Shown here: piece after piece, positions 34,110-43,173 of the stretch | Numbering within the stretch: the first letter of the stretch is position 1 | Layout: each line of letters opens with the position of its first letter | Assembly (NCBI RefSeq): GCF_023195835.1 | Contig: NZ_CP096199.1 | Coordinates: 1,674,001 to 1,738,000 of the forward strand | DNA: 64,000 nucleotides | Reading direction: 5' to 3' | Source: Vibrio sinaloensis | GTDB taxonomy: Bacteria; Pseudomonadota; Gammaproteobacteria; Enterobacterales; Vibrionaceae | Notes under the pieces: generated by a model | Told to the model about the DNA's origin: nothing | What the model saw: the letters and a program-made list of their open reading frames with translations, nothing else | The model's database searches: none | Made by a program: the position numbers and the translations under genes

Positions 34110-34969
34110 TTAATGTCATTGATCATCGGCGTATGACTACGTTGATAGCAGTAGTAGTGCCAATCACTGTGCTGTAAGGCAATCCCTTCAGGGCACTTAA
34201 GAAATTGGCGCTCCAGCTCCGGCAACACCAACAATAAGTCAGTCACCGTCACCCCTTGTCCAGACAAGCACGCACTCAACGCGAGATCGAGACTAAAAAA
34301 CACCGTATCTCGGCCGCGTTTTGGGCCTCTCAAGGCGGTATTGGCCAACCATAACTTCCAGTCTTGATGGTCTAGCGTAGCGTGTAGATGAGGCAAATTG
34401 AGCACATCTTGGATTTGAATTCGACTCGCAGACATTAGCTCAGAGTAGACGGGCGCCATATACTCAGCCCGTAAAAAACTGACGCCTGGTTTATTGATAT
34501 AACGCTCGTGTTTACGTGAGTTAATAATCAGTAGATCGCAATCCTCCTGTTCCAAAATCGGATCTTCCTCTATGGAAGGAATGATCACGATTTCGTGATC
34601 GGGATATTTCTCGTTGAGCTGAGCGACTTTGGGCAGCAAAACACGAGTGGCGTAACTCAGCGCACTCTTTATCACAATACGATTCTTAGTCGGCGCTTTC
34701 CACTGGCCAATTAATGAGTTTAAGTTATGGTAGTTTTGCCGCAACACATCGAACAGGTCCCGTCCTTGCTCGGTCAGTTCGACGGTGCGGTGTTTGCGCA
34801 CGAGCAAGGTCACTTGGCACTCTTGCTCCAACTGCTTAATTTGCCGACTTACAGCGCTCTGAGTAACGTTCAACTCATCAGCCGCTTTGGTAAAACTCAG
34901 TAGTCGAGCGACCGCTTCAAACACTTTAAGACTGTTGTGTGAATAAGGTAGATTGCTATAGGGCGTCAT
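34016..34969 (-). CDS. LysR-family transcriptional regulator
   Basis: A 317-residue regulator from ATG 34969, after a strong GGGAGGTG. The winged helix (LLSFTKAADELNVTQSAVSRQIKQLEQECQVTLLVRKHR in parts) is followed by a GcvA-type effector domain (ALSACLSGQGVTVTDLLLV). The C-terminal 30 residues are encoded by the 101-bp repeat that also marks the far side of the inserted block. The gene is intact. It is divergent from the MATE pump by 103 bp and probably regulates it. Confidence 0.9.
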   Translation of the reverse strand: MTPYSNLPYSHNSLKVFEAVARLLSFTKAADELNVTQSAVSRQIKQLEQECQVTLLVRKHRTVELTEQGRDLFDVLRQNYHNLNSLIGQWKAPTKNRIVIKSALSYATRVLLPKVAQLNEKYPDHEIVIIPSIEEDPILEQEDCDLLIINSRKHERYINKPGVSFLRAEYMAPVYSELMSASRIQIQDVLNLPHLHATLDHQDWKLWLANTALRGPKRGRDTVFFSLDLALSACLSGQGVTVTDLLLVLPELERQFLKCPEGIALQHSDWHYYCYQRSHTPMINDIKQWLENQTHADRTQLQRLCDKFGWSVADVVF

Positions 34970-35047
34970 ATCACCTCCCATAACTTGAAGTCATAGCAGA
35001 TTGGCATAAATGTCATTTGAACGCCAGTGTAATAACCCTTACCTTAG

Positions 35048-35063
35048 TGTGATAACGATCACG
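35048..35063 (+). promoter_or_regulatory. Candidate CRP site upstream of the MATE gene
   Basis: TGTGATAACGATCACG matches the CRP consensus TGTGA-N6-TCACA at nine of ten positions. It ends where the Shine-Dalgarno (GAGGA, 35063-35067) begins, so binding here would more likely block than activate the MATE gene, while it could act on the divergent lysR promoter. Confidence 0.5.
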
Positions 35064-35072
35064 AGGAATAAC

Positions 35073-36413
35073 ATGCGCAACATACTAACACTGGCGATTC
35101 CACTGATTATTTCGCAAATGATATCAATGGCACTGGTTCTAACCGATGTATGGATGATGTCGAGACTGAGTGTCTCGGCCATTGCAGCGGGTGGATTAGG
35201 TGCGTCGGTATACTCTTTCGTCTTTATCGTCGCAGGGAGTACGGTAGGCTGTGTCGCAAACCTCATTGCTATTGCTTATGGTCAGCGTGTGGCTCGGCCA
35301 GAATTCGGCAATCAGCAAGTTCGTTTGGCGGTCAAAGGCGCTGTTCTGTTGTCCTTGGTACTGAGCGTAGTTTTAACCCTGAGCTTTGCCTTTGTTCCCC
35401 AGCTACTCACGTTAGCCAATCAGCCACCAGAGCTTGCTTCGCAGGCAATGCATTACGTTGATACGTTGAAGTGGGCGATGCTTCCTTCTCTGTTGCTACT
35501 GGTTCTGCGCGGTTTAACCAGCGCATTTGGCAATGTCCGATCGATTATGGTTATGTCGTTGCTTACGGTGATCCTTAATGTACCAATCAGCTATTTATTG
35601 GCATTCACCTTTGGTTTTGGTTTGGCAGGCTTAGGCGCCGGGACCGCGTTGGCCGCCTTTGTCGTGATGCTCGGCTATGGCGTTTGGGTGTTCAGACGCC
35701 CAGAGTATGCTCCCTTCGCCCCTTGGTTAAATCGCCATGAGTATTCGCTGTCACTACTGACACCATTGCTGGCTATGGGTCTGCCTATCGCCCTTGCGGC
35801 TCTGTTAGAGCACGGGCTGATTTATGGCGGCACCTTGATGGCAGGAACGATCAGTATCGCCGCGCTAGCGCTGCATCAGATCCTGCTGCAATGCTTGAGC
35901 TTTACCTGGAACATTAACTTCGGTTTCTCTCAGGCGGCCGCGATTTTGGTTGGACAAGACTTTGGGGCTGAGAACTATCAAGGGATCAAGCGTACTGCCG
36001 TGCGCAGCTTCGCACTCACCACACTTCTCAGTCTATTGTTAGCAGGGGGCTTTATCCTATGGCCGGATTTCATCGCAGGCATGTTTAATCTCGATGGAGA
36101 GTTGACTCAGCTACTAACGGCAGTGCTCTGGGTTGTGGCTTTATCCTTTGTGGTTGATGCCTGGCAGCTATTGGCGATTAACCTACTACGCGGGATGAAA
36201 ATCGTGGTCGGTCCTACCTTGATGACGGCGATTGGCTACTGGATGTTTGGCCTGCCTGCTGCGTGGTGGCTAATGCCTCATTTTGAGCTGGCTGGGATCT
36301 GGGGCGGGATCGGAATCGGCCTGGGGGTAACGGGCATACTATTGTTAGTACAACTGTTGTTCGCCATCAACAAACAGCGCAGCCTGAGCATGCTGGAGGT
36401 AGCCACAAGTTAA
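35073..36413 (+). CDS. MATE-family multidrug/sodium antiporter
   Basis: A 446-residue inner-membrane pump with twelve hydrophobic helices. The start is ATG 35073 (MRNILTLAIPLIISQMISMALVLTDVWMM) behind GAGGA; an ORF extension to 35010 lacks a ribosome site and a membrane signal. The N-terminal half shows the MATE pattern of IPLIISQ, TDVWMMSRLS and AIAAGGLGASVYSF; the C-terminal half repeats it (LAMGLPIALAALLEHGLIYGG, FTWNINFGFSQAAAILVGQDFGAENY). Exports cationic drugs with sodium or protons. The stop lies within an inverted repeat AGCCACAAG/CTTGTGGCT that may end the transcript. Confidence 0.92.
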   Translation: MRNILTLAIPLIISQMISMALVLTDVWMMSRLSVSAIAAGGLGASVYSFVFIVAGSTVGCVANLIAIAYGQRVARPEFGNQQVRLAVKGAVLLSLVLSVVLTLSFAFVPQLLTLANQPPELASQAMHYVDTLKWAMLPSLLLLVLRGLTSAFGNVRSIMVMSLLTVILNVPISYLLAFTFGFGLAGLGAGTALAAFVVMLGYGVWVFRRPEYAPFAPWLNRHEYSLSLLTPLLAMGLPIALAALLEHGLIYGGTLMAGTISIAALALHQILLQCLSFTWNINFGFSQAAAILVGQDFGAENYQGIKRTAVRSFALTTLLSLLLAGGFILWPDFIAGMFNLDGELTQLLTAVLWVVALSFVVDAWQLLAINLLRGMKIVVGPTLMTAIGYWMFGLPAAWWLMPHFELAGIWGGIGIGLGVTGILLLVQLLFAINKQRSLSMLEVATS

Positions 36414-36428
36414 CCTTGTGGCTGATTG

Positions 36429-37994
36429 TTAGCAGTACACTTCTGTGCGATTTCTACCGTTCCGTTTGGCGCGGTAGAGCGCATCATCGGCTTCTTTGAT
36501 GATTTTTCCTACCGCCACCTCTTGACTCTGCCACTGAGCAATGCCGATTGAAATGGTGATTTGTCCTAAGCCAGCAAAGCTGTGTGACTCAACCGCCAAG
36601 CGAATCCGCTCAGCAATTATCCTCGCTCGCTCCACATCCACCCCCGAAAGGAAAACAATGAACTCCTCACCCCCAGAGCGACATGTCATATCTTGTAGCC
36701 GCACCTCACGTTTGATGAGCTCCGCCACCTGCTTTAGCAACGCATCACCCTGGGTGTGGCCGTACTGATCGTTGACTTGTTTAAAATGGTCAATATCAAG
36801 CGCTAACACGGTAAAAGGCACCTGCCTTTGATAAAACTCATTGATCGCTTGCGTTAACCCTCGCCGATTGGACATCCCTGTCATGGGATCAGTTAAGCTT
36901 TCAGAATTGAGCTTTTGTACTGTGCGACTGACGGCGCTAAAAGTATCGGAAAGTCGCGACTTGAGTTGATGCGCCTCAAAGTACCACGGTTGAATCTTGT
37001 CTAACGCCTCAGCAGCTTTTGGGGAACGAGAATCATAATGCTGCACGGCATTGGCTAGTTTTGATAGCGGTTTAGAGATATAAGACGCGGCAAACCAGAT
37101 AAAGATTAGGGTCGCTGCACCTAACGGGGCCGATTTAGCCACTACCTGCCACATCTGTGACTCGAGTTCTTCCAATACACTCTGTTTTGAGGTTTGAGCA
37201 ACCACGCCCCACCTTGCTTCAGAGACCGGATAGAAGCCCGCAAGCATCGCCACCCCTTTTGAGTTAACAATGTCCATATCGCCACTCTCCCCTGAGGTGA
37301 CGGCATTGATAGCCAAGTTATTGGTGATCACTTCACCAATACGCTCAGGTAAGGGGTGATAAATAAGCGTTTTGCTGCGATCAACCACATACAAGTAGGA
37401 GCCTGACCGATAATTGTGTTTACCCAACAACTCACTAAGAATGCTGTCTTGATTTAGGTAGATACTCCCGCCGACATAGCCAAGATAATCACCCACAGGA
37501 CTGAACACTGGGTATGTCATATTTATCATGTAATTTCCAACGGGAGACACAAGCGGCTCGGTGATCATGGGCTGCTGCTTAGCGATGGGTGCCGTTGCGC
37601 CTTCGCTGGAAAGCGTATGATATTTGAGCTTTGATTGGTTCGATGAAATCGAGAGAATCTGCGCTTGTTCACTGACAAAATAGGTGGAGTTGAACGAGTC
37701 ACTTTGCTGAAATAAGCGCTCAATTTCTATGTCCACTTGACCCGCCTTGTCGGCAATAGAACTCAAATGGTTGGCGCTGTACTTAAGCTGCAACATCGCA
37801 TGGCGAAGAAAAGCATCCGCTGTCTCGGCGGTTTTTTGTGCGTAGACCCTGTTCGCTTCTAAGGTGTTACGCATCATCAGGTCGCGTTGCACCTGATACA
37901 CAGATTGAAATGTATTCGCGATGGTGAACGTCAATGTCACCACACATAACATGAGAATAAGAGTTCTTAGATCAACCCTGATTTTGAATGTCAT
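36429..37994 (-). CDS. Membrane sensor diguanylate cyclase (dCache-type + GGDEF)
   Basis: A 521-residue protein: transmembrane helix near 12-32, a large periplasmic ligand-binding region to about 280 with Cache-like stretches (MINMTYPVFSPVGDYLGYVGGSIYL, GSYLYVVDRSKTLIYHPLPERIGE, GFYPVSEARWGVVAQTS), a second helix (SAPLGAATLIFIWFAASYI), a short HAMP-like linker, and a C-terminal GGDEF domain with DPMTGMSNRRGLTQ, DIDHFKQVNDQYGHTQGD and GGEEF (in CRSGGEEFIVFL). Intact motif, so probably makes c-di-GMP in response to a small molecule bound outside. Transcribed alone. Confidence 0.92.
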   Translation of the reverse strand: MTFKIRVDLRTLILMLCVVTLTFTIANTFQSVYQVQRDLMMRNTLEANRVYAQKTAETADAFLRHAMLQLKYSANHLSSIADKAGQVDIEIERLFQQSDSFNSTYFVSEQAQILSISSNQSKLKYHTLSSEGATAPIAKQQPMITEPLVSPVGNYMINMTYPVFSPVGDYLGYVGGSIYLNQDSILSELLGKHNYRSGSYLYVVDRSKTLIYHPLPERIGEVITNNLAINAVTSGESGDMDIVNSKGVAMLAGFYPVSEARWGVVAQTSKQSVLEELESQMWQVVAKSAPLGAATLIFIWFAASYISKPLSKLANAVQHYDSRSPKAAEALDKIQPWYFEAHQLKSRLSDTFSAVSRTVQKLNSESLTDPMTGMSNRRGLTQAINEFYQRQVPFTVLALDIDHFKQVNDQYGHTQGDALLKQVAELIKREVRLQDMTCRSGGEEFIVFLSGVDVERARIIAERIRLAVESHSFAGLGQITISIGIAQWQSQEVAVGKIIKEADDALYRAKRNGRNRTEVYC

Positions 37995-38108
37995 TAATAT
38001 CGACTACTTACTTTATTAAAATGCTATTACTTTTCGCTCGAATACAAGCAGCCCCAGAGGTTTGGTAAATCTAAAGCGCTTGGCATTGACTGAATCTCTA
38101 GGTGATCA

Positions 38109-38453
38109 TCATTTTTTCATCATATTGGCTAAGTCGGCAAAGGGGTTATAGGTTGCGCTCTGGTGCTCATCTTCACCCGGTTTAACTTCGCTTCCGTAAC
38201 GTTCGTGCTCTAGATACTTGCTGTGCTCATGATCATGACAGTACAAGCATAATAGCTCCCAATTGCTGCCGTCTTCTGGATTATTGGTATGATCATGATC
38301 GATATGATGCACGGTAAGCTCTCGCAAATTGGAATAAACAAACTCACGAGCGCAACGCCCACACACCCAAGGGTAAAGCTTCAGCGCCTTTTCTCGATAA
38401 TCCGATTCTTTTCGCGCATACGCTTTGCTGGTTCCGTAGTAATCAGAAGACAT
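38109..38453 (-). CDS. yajD: YajD-family HNH nuclease
   Basis: A 114-residue protein with the HNH zinc-finger nuclease fold: CGRC near residue 32, the catalytic LTVHHIDHDHTNNPEDGSNWELLCLYCHDHEH (in parts: LTVHHIDHDHTNNPED and LLCLYCHDHEH) and a C-terminal FADLANMMKK that is typical of YajD. The two CxxC pairs bind structural zinc and HH...N...H is the metal site. DNA target unknown. Monocistronic. Confidence 0.9.
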   Translation of the reverse strand: MSSDYYGTSKAYARKESDYREKALKLYPWVCGRCAREFVYSNLRELTVHHIDHDHTNNPEDGSNWELLCLYCHDHEHSKYLEHERYGSEVKPGEDEHQSATYNPFADLANMMKK

Positions 38454-38603
38454 TGTTATCTCTCATAAAATCAAAGTTAGCAGAGGCTATCATAACCCCT
38501 CTCAAGAACAAAGTGACCGTGATGAAAGCTGAGTTATTTCATCTGCGCATTTTAAAGTCGAGTTAACTGCTAGTTCCAATGCAATAGAAGTCTAGCAGCC
38601 ACA

Positions 38604-40232
38604 CTACAGAACTTTGAATTGCTTGACGTCACTGGCCAGTTTACTGGTGCGTTTGTCCAGTTCTTGGGTGATCTGGTACACCTGCTCAGAAATCTCCTGA
38701 CTTTTCTTGTTGTTATCGTTGAGTTCAATCAAATTTGAATTGATCTCTTCTGATGTACTGCTCTGCTGCTCAGTCGCTGTCGCAATCTGAGTAGCCATGT
38801 CATTGATATGTTGAGTCGATGCCTGAATTGTTTCTAGTATTGATTGAGTCGACGTCGTTAACTCAACATTCATCTGCACTTTATCTGAGCCATCTTTAAT
38901 CGATGCTACTGCGTTTTTCACCCCTGCTTGAAGCTTATCAATCATGTCTTGGATCTCTTCCGTCGACTTCTGGGTTTTACTTGCCAATGAGCGCACTTCA
39001 TCGGCGACCACAGCAAAGCCTCGTCCATGCTCCCCCGCCCTCGCGGCCTCAATCGCCGCATTCAGTGCCAGCAGGTTAGTTTGCTCAGCGATATTGCGGA
39101 TAACATCAAGCACAGATGCGATATTGTCAGAGTCCTCAGCCAAACTGGCGATGGATTGATTGGCGTTTTCAATCGAGTCGGAAAGTGCGTTGATGTGTTG
39201 GACCGATTGTAAAATAATGTCTACACCGTTTGTCGTTGTCTCAACCGTGTCCGTCGTCACCTGCGAGGTCGTCGCCGCATTTTCCGCCACATCTCGAATG
39301 GAGTGACTAAATTCATGAACAGAGCTAGCGACCATTTCCAAGTTATGACTCTGTTGTTCATTGAGTTTTTGACGATTGGCATAAGTAGATTTCAAGTTTG
39401 ATGAGTTCTCACCAAGAGAAATCGCACTGTCACTGATCGCTTTTATCAAACCTTGTAGCTGAATGATAAAAGCATCGAACTGATTGGCTAAGTTGCCCAG
39501 CTCGTCGGCTCGTTTCGAGTTGATTCTTTGGGTTAAATCGCCATCGCCACTGCTGATTTCCTTGATGCGTTGCACAAGCTCATTGATGCCCTGAACCGTC
39601 GCTTTAGGGACAAAATAGGTCACCAAAGCACTTATGAACACAGAAACGACGACCAGTATAAGAAGCCAACGCTCGCTTTGCCGGGTCTCTTGGTCAAGGT
39701 CATTCATTTGCGCGACCGCGTGAGTATCTAAAAATTCTCCAGCGATATCGTACAAATCCCTCAGCGCGTCAAATTTTTCACTTACCGGCCCCGACAGCAA
39801 AGAAATCGCTTGCTGCTGCTGACCACTGTCGACCAGTGCAAAGAAGGTATCCGATTCAGACTTCCAGCTATTGAAGCGGCTATCGAACGACGATAACTTG
39901 CCTTGCACTTCTGAATACTGGCTCATTAACTCCCGGTAGGTATTCATTCTATCAAGCGCTTGTTGTGCATTCTCTTCAAAATCTTCTCTGAGCGCCTTGG
40001 CGGGAGAGTCTTGATATTTCAGTTGCGCCACATAGGCCTGATAGAGATCTCTGTCTGCATTAATGATGGCTGATATAGAAGGAAGATAGCGATGGCCATA
40101 GTGACCGACAGCATTGTTCAGCTTCACGGCTAACGCATCGAAAGCCAAATAGACAATAAGTAGCAACACGGTTGTAAGGCCGATTGTCAGCGATAATCGA
40201 ACCCGAATACTTTTGTTGATGACCGATAACAT
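38604..40232 (-). CDS. Methyl-accepting chemotaxis protein
   Basis: A 542-residue chemoreceptor from ATG 40232 behind GAGGAAGG. An N-terminal transmembrane helix ([25 protein letters not shown]) leads into a helical periplasmic sensor domain (about 35-185, with [17 protein letters not shown] typical of the four-helix-bundle class), then a second helix ([20 protein letters not shown]), a HAMP domain and the cytoplasmic coiled coil. The hairpin tip is [35 protein letters not shown] (in parts). It signals through CheW/CheA. The last residues do not form a CheR-binding pentapeptide. Ligand unknown. Confidence 0.95.
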   Translation of the reverse strand: MLSVINKSIRVRLSLTIGLTTVLLLIVYLAFDALAVKLNNAVGHYGHRYLPSISAIINADRDLYQAYVAQLKYQDSPAKALREDFEENAQQALDRMNTYRELMSQYSEVQGKLSSFDSRFNSWKSESDTFFALVDSGQQQQAISLLSGPVSEKFDALRDLYDIAGEFLDTHAVAQMNDLDQETRQSERWLLILVVVSVFISALVTYFVPKATVQGINELVQRIKEISSGDGDLTQRINSKRADELGNLANQFDAFIIQLQGLIKAISDSAISLGENSSNLKSTYANRQKLNEQQSHNLEMVASSVHEFSHSIRDVAENAATTSQVTTDTVETTTNGVDIILQSVQHINALSDSIENANQSIASLAEDSDNIASVLDVIRNIAEQTNLLALNAAIEAARAGEHGRGFAVVADEVRSLASKTQKSTEEIQDMIDKLQAGVKNAVASIKDGSDKVQMNVELTTSTQSILETIQASTQHINDMATQIATATEQQSSTSEEINSNLIELNDNNKKSQEISEQVYQITQELDKRTSKLASDVKQFKVL

Positions 40233-40486
40233 AGGCAACCTTCCTCAAACTGTATCCCTGTAAAGACTATAGTGCATACGTGACCGTTTACACCGTAATC
40301 ATAAGGATTACTGAGCTTGGGAGTGGATTGATAAAAACTTCAATTAAGAGTAGAAATGAAGCATTATTAGCCCTACTCGTTGAAGCCATGCTTTTCAGCG
40401 TTCTACAAACCACTCCGAGTTGAAGCCCAAGTGATAACGCTCTTATACTCTCAGCTCTCGATACCGTTTTAGTGACTATTTGCCCC

Positions 40487-40975
40487 ATGACAGACCTCGA
40501 CATCGAACTTGAACATATGTTGCTTGAGATAAACGCGCAGCGCTGGCCGCAGCTAGAGCGATTTTTTTTTAGTTATTTCTGCTATCGAGAAGGTTTCGTG
40601 ACCCACAAAGGCAAACCAGACTGGGAAGCCGCTCGCAGCCGTACTCCTCATTCGGTAGAAGTGACAAGCTCGGGCGACGGAGTGTTAGAGCCCATAGTTC
40701 CGCTGCAAGTGGTAATCGGGGAAATCAAACGTTATTGGCGAGATGGGCAGCTAACACCAAGCTCGCTGCAACGCATTCTTGATGGCCTACTCCACTATGC
40801 CAACATCTCTAAGCACGAGCTAACAGCGCTCAAGCAAGCTGGCTTAGCCAATGCGATGCCTGCATACTGGTATCAATCGACAGACAAACTTCCATTGACG
40901 CGTTTTCAACAGCTAAGTATCAAGTTGAATGGCGACGCCAGTGAATCTTGGCCTTCAGTATTTGAGGCGCAATAG
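40487..40975 (+). CDS. Hypothetical protein
   Basis: A 162-residue cytoplasmic protein from ATG 40487, with GTG 40472 in the same frame as an alternative; neither has a clear Shine-Dalgarno. It has no signal peptide or membrane segment. It contains FFFSYFCYREGFVTHKGKPDWEAARSRTPHSVE (aromatic- and basic-rich) and a C-terminal helical region with LLHYANISKHELTALKQAGL. I do not recognise it. Its 3' end overlaps the convergent lacI-type gene by 56 bp, so transcripts from both strands pair there. Confidence 0.6.
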   Translation: MTDLDIELEHMLLEINAQRWPQLERFFFSYFCYREGFVTHKGKPDWEAARSRTPHSVEVTSSGDGVLEPIVPLQVVIGEIKRYWRDGQLTPSSLQRILDGLLHYANISKHELTALKQAGLANAMPAYWYQSTDKLPLTRFQQLSIKLNGDASESWPSVFEAQ

Positions 40976-41927
40976 ATTGATTCGGCGAACTAAGCAGTTG
41001 TGCAGCAGTGTCGTACAAGACCTGTGCGATCAGCGGACAATCTTGCTCGATTGAGTCCACTTTAATTGGCAAACAGTCGAGAATATCGGAGTTATCAAAC
41101 GTAGCCAAACGAATTGGGCTGGCCAGCAAGTTATGCTCCGTTAAGTACCTCAACACACCCTCAAGCAGAGTGTATGAAGCCGTGAATAGCGCTTTCGGCG
41201 GGCGGCCCAACTCATCAATCACAGCCGCCATCATCTGGTAACCAGATTCAGATTGATAATCTTTATTCAATACCAACTGAGGTTGGTAGTGTATTCCAAG
41301 TGAATTCAACGCCGCTCGATAACCAGCCAAGCGCTCTTTACTCGGCGATAACTCCAATTGCCCGCCGATATACACGCACTCATCAAGCCCCTCGGCTAAA
41401 CGGGCAACCACTTGCTGTGTGGCCTGAACGGCATCGGTTTTTACACTGATTAGCTCAGTATCATCAATCACTCGGTCAAACAGTATCACTGGCGTATGTT
41501 TCACCACCTGTTGTAAATACTGGTCATCACTGGCAGCACTCGCGACGAAGAGAAAGTCAACCTGTCGTTCAACCAATCCTTCAATGACCTGCTGCTCCAT
41601 CTGCAGATCATCATCTGAAGAGGCAATCAGCAACTGATACCCTACCCGGCGACAATGGGACTCCAGATGTTTAGCAATGGTGGCAAAGCCCATGTTGGTC
41701 AAGTCAGGAATCACTAATCCAACCGTATAGGTCTGCTTCGATTTTAACGCGCGAGCGTAAATGCTGGGCGAGTAATTGTTGGCCTCGGCAATCGCTTGTA
41801 CCTTTTTTACCGTCTGTTCGTTAATACGATGTTTTTGTGCGTGACCGTTGAGCACAAAACTCACTGTGGACTTAGACACACCGGCTAACTTAGCGATATC
41901 CGCCAGCCTCATTTTTTTAGCTGCCAT
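40920..41927 (-). CDS. LacI-family regulator next to scrK (Cra-like)
   Basis: A 335-residue repressor. The N-terminal helix-turn-helix MRLADIAKLAGVSKSTVSFVLNG with hinge helix IYARALKSKQTYTVGLVIPD is close to the Cra/FruR branch of the LacI family. The effector domain has GFATIAKHLESHCRRVGYQLLIASSDDD and LFDRVIDDTE. It is divergent from fructokinase with a perfect 20-bp palindrome between, so fructose or a fructose phosphate is a likely inducer. The gene overlaps the convergent hypothetical gene at its 3' end. Confidence 0.9.
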   Translation of the reverse strand: MAAKKMRLADIAKLAGVSKSTVSFVLNGHAQKHRINEQTVKKVQAIAEANNYSPSIYARALKSKQTYTVGLVIPDLTNMGFATIAKHLESHCRRVGYQLLIASSDDDLQMEQQVIEGLVERQVDFLFVASAASDDQYLQQVVKHTPVILFDRVIDDTELISVKTDAVQATQQVVARLAEGLDECVYIGGQLELSPSKERLAGYRAALNSLGIHYQPQLVLNKDYQSESGYQMMAAVIDELGRPPKALFTASYTLLEGVLRYLTEHNLLASPIRLATFDNSDILDCLPIKVDSIEQDCPLIAQVLYDTAAQLLSSPNQSIAPQILKAKIHWRRHST

Positions 41928-42114
41928 GAACTACCTGTAGAACGTTTGCACGACCAAACTTTACGCCGTGATCATGCCGTTATCTTAATCGTCTCGCGTC
42001 AGAATTCTACGCTAGGACACAAAAATAACGCGTGAGTCAGAAAGCAAAAGTTCAAACAAAGTGACAGATCACAGAAACGATCGAATTCCCGCACATTTGC
42101 GAGGCTAAAGTGGA

Positions 42115-42134
42115 TAGCTAAAACGTTTTAGCTA
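42115..42134. promoter_or_regulatory. LacI-family operator upstream of scrK
   Basis: TAGCTAAAACGTTTTAGCTA is a perfect palindrome with the central CG of LacI/Cra-type operators. It lies 43 bp before the scrK ATG; a further half-like TTTAGCTAA follows at 42148. Confidence 0.8.
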
Positions 42135-42176
42135 TATACTTATCTTGTTTAGCTAATCACAGAGATAGGTATTGAA

Positions 42177-43100
42177 ATGAGCAAAGTTTGGGTCACGGGA
42201 GATGCCGTCGTCGACTTAATTCCAGAGTCAGAGACCACATATTTAAAATGCCCAGGTGGCGCGCCCGCCAATGTCGCCGTCGCGATTGCACGATTGGGTG
42301 GTGAGACTGGATTTTTTGGTCGAGTGGGTGACGATCCCCTAGGGCAGTTTATGCGACAAACTCTCAATAACGAGCAAGTCGATACTCAATATTTACTACT
42401 CGACCCTGCGCAGAGAACCTCTACCGTGATCGTCGATCTCGACGACCAGGGTGAGCGCAGTTTTACTTTTATGGTGAAGCCCAGTGCAGACCAATTCTTT
42501 AGCGAAGCAGATATTCCCAGCTTTGAGGCAGGACAATGGCTACATGTTTGCTCGATAGCTCTTGCTAACGAACCAAGCCGCAGTGCCACGCTGTCAGCGA
42601 TGCGCCAAATTAAAGCTGCAGGTGGTTTTGTTAGCTTTGACCCGAACTTACGTGACGAGGTGTGGGCCAATCCAAGTGAGCTAAAACCTGTGGTTCATCA
42701 AGCGATTGCCTTAGCTGATGTGGTTAAGTTCTCTGATGATGAACTGACTTTTTTAACCGATTGCGATTCGATTGAACAAGGGCTTGCGGCGATTGAGCAG
42801 TATAGCAACACTTTAGTTTTAGTGACTCAAGGGGCGAAAGGTGCCTTAGTGGTTCACAATCACCAACAGCAGTTACTGTCAGGCAAAGCTATCCAGCCGG
42901 TAGACACAACAGGCGCAGGCGATGCGTTTGTTGGCGGGTTGCTAGCGAAACTGTCTCAATCAGAGTCTTGGGCAGATATGGCGGTGATTGAGTCGGCGGT
43001 ACAGTGGGCCAACGCTTGTGGCGCCCTCGCTACGACACAAAAAGGCGCAATGACCGCCCTGCCAACGAGCGAAGATTTGCAGGCTTATCTGTCAAACTAG
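42177..43100 (+). CDS. scrK: Fructokinase (PfkB family)
   Basis: A 307-residue cytoplasmic kinase that phosphorylates the fructose released from sucrose-6-phosphate. Motifs: an N-terminal VTGDAVVDLIPE, GGAPANVAVAIARLGGETGFFGRVGDDPLG and the C-terminal PfkB signature DTTGAGDAFVGGLL with its catalytic Asp. It is divergent from the Cra-like lacI gene and separated from scrB only by the EAL-HDOD gene on the opposite strand. A ribosome site (AGAGATAGG) precedes the ATG. Confidence 0.92.
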   Translation: MSKVWVTGDAVVDLIPESETTYLKCPGGAPANVAVAIARLGGETGFFGRVGDDPLGQFMRQTLNNEQVDTQYLLLDPAQRTSTVIVDLDDQGERSFTFMVKPSADQFFSEADIPSFEAGQWLHVCSIALANEPSRSATLSAMRQIKAAGGFVSFDPNLRDEVWANPSELKPVVHQAIALADVVKFSDDELTFLTDCDSIEQGLAAIEQYSNTLVLVTQGAKGALVVHNHQQQLLSGKAIQPVDTTGAGDAFVGGLLAKLSQSESWADMAVIESAVQWANACGALATTQKGAMTALPTSEDLQAYLSN

Positions 43101-43117
43101 CGGCAAACGCTAAAAAA

Positions 43118-43145
43118 ACAGCTCAGCATCAAGCTGGGCTGTTTC
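43118..43145. terminator. Terminator between scrK and the EAL-HDOD gene
   Basis: Stem AACAGCTCAGC/GCTGGGCTGTT (one G-T pair) with a five-base loop, an A-run before and a T-rich tail after. It serves convergent genes. Confidence 0.85.
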
Positions 43146-43173
43146 GTTTTACAAGCAATAGAACTGATGCAAC

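Noticed and set aside
42061..42075. CRP site before scrK (GTGACAGATCACA)
   Set aside because: Spacing between half-sites is four rather than six bases.
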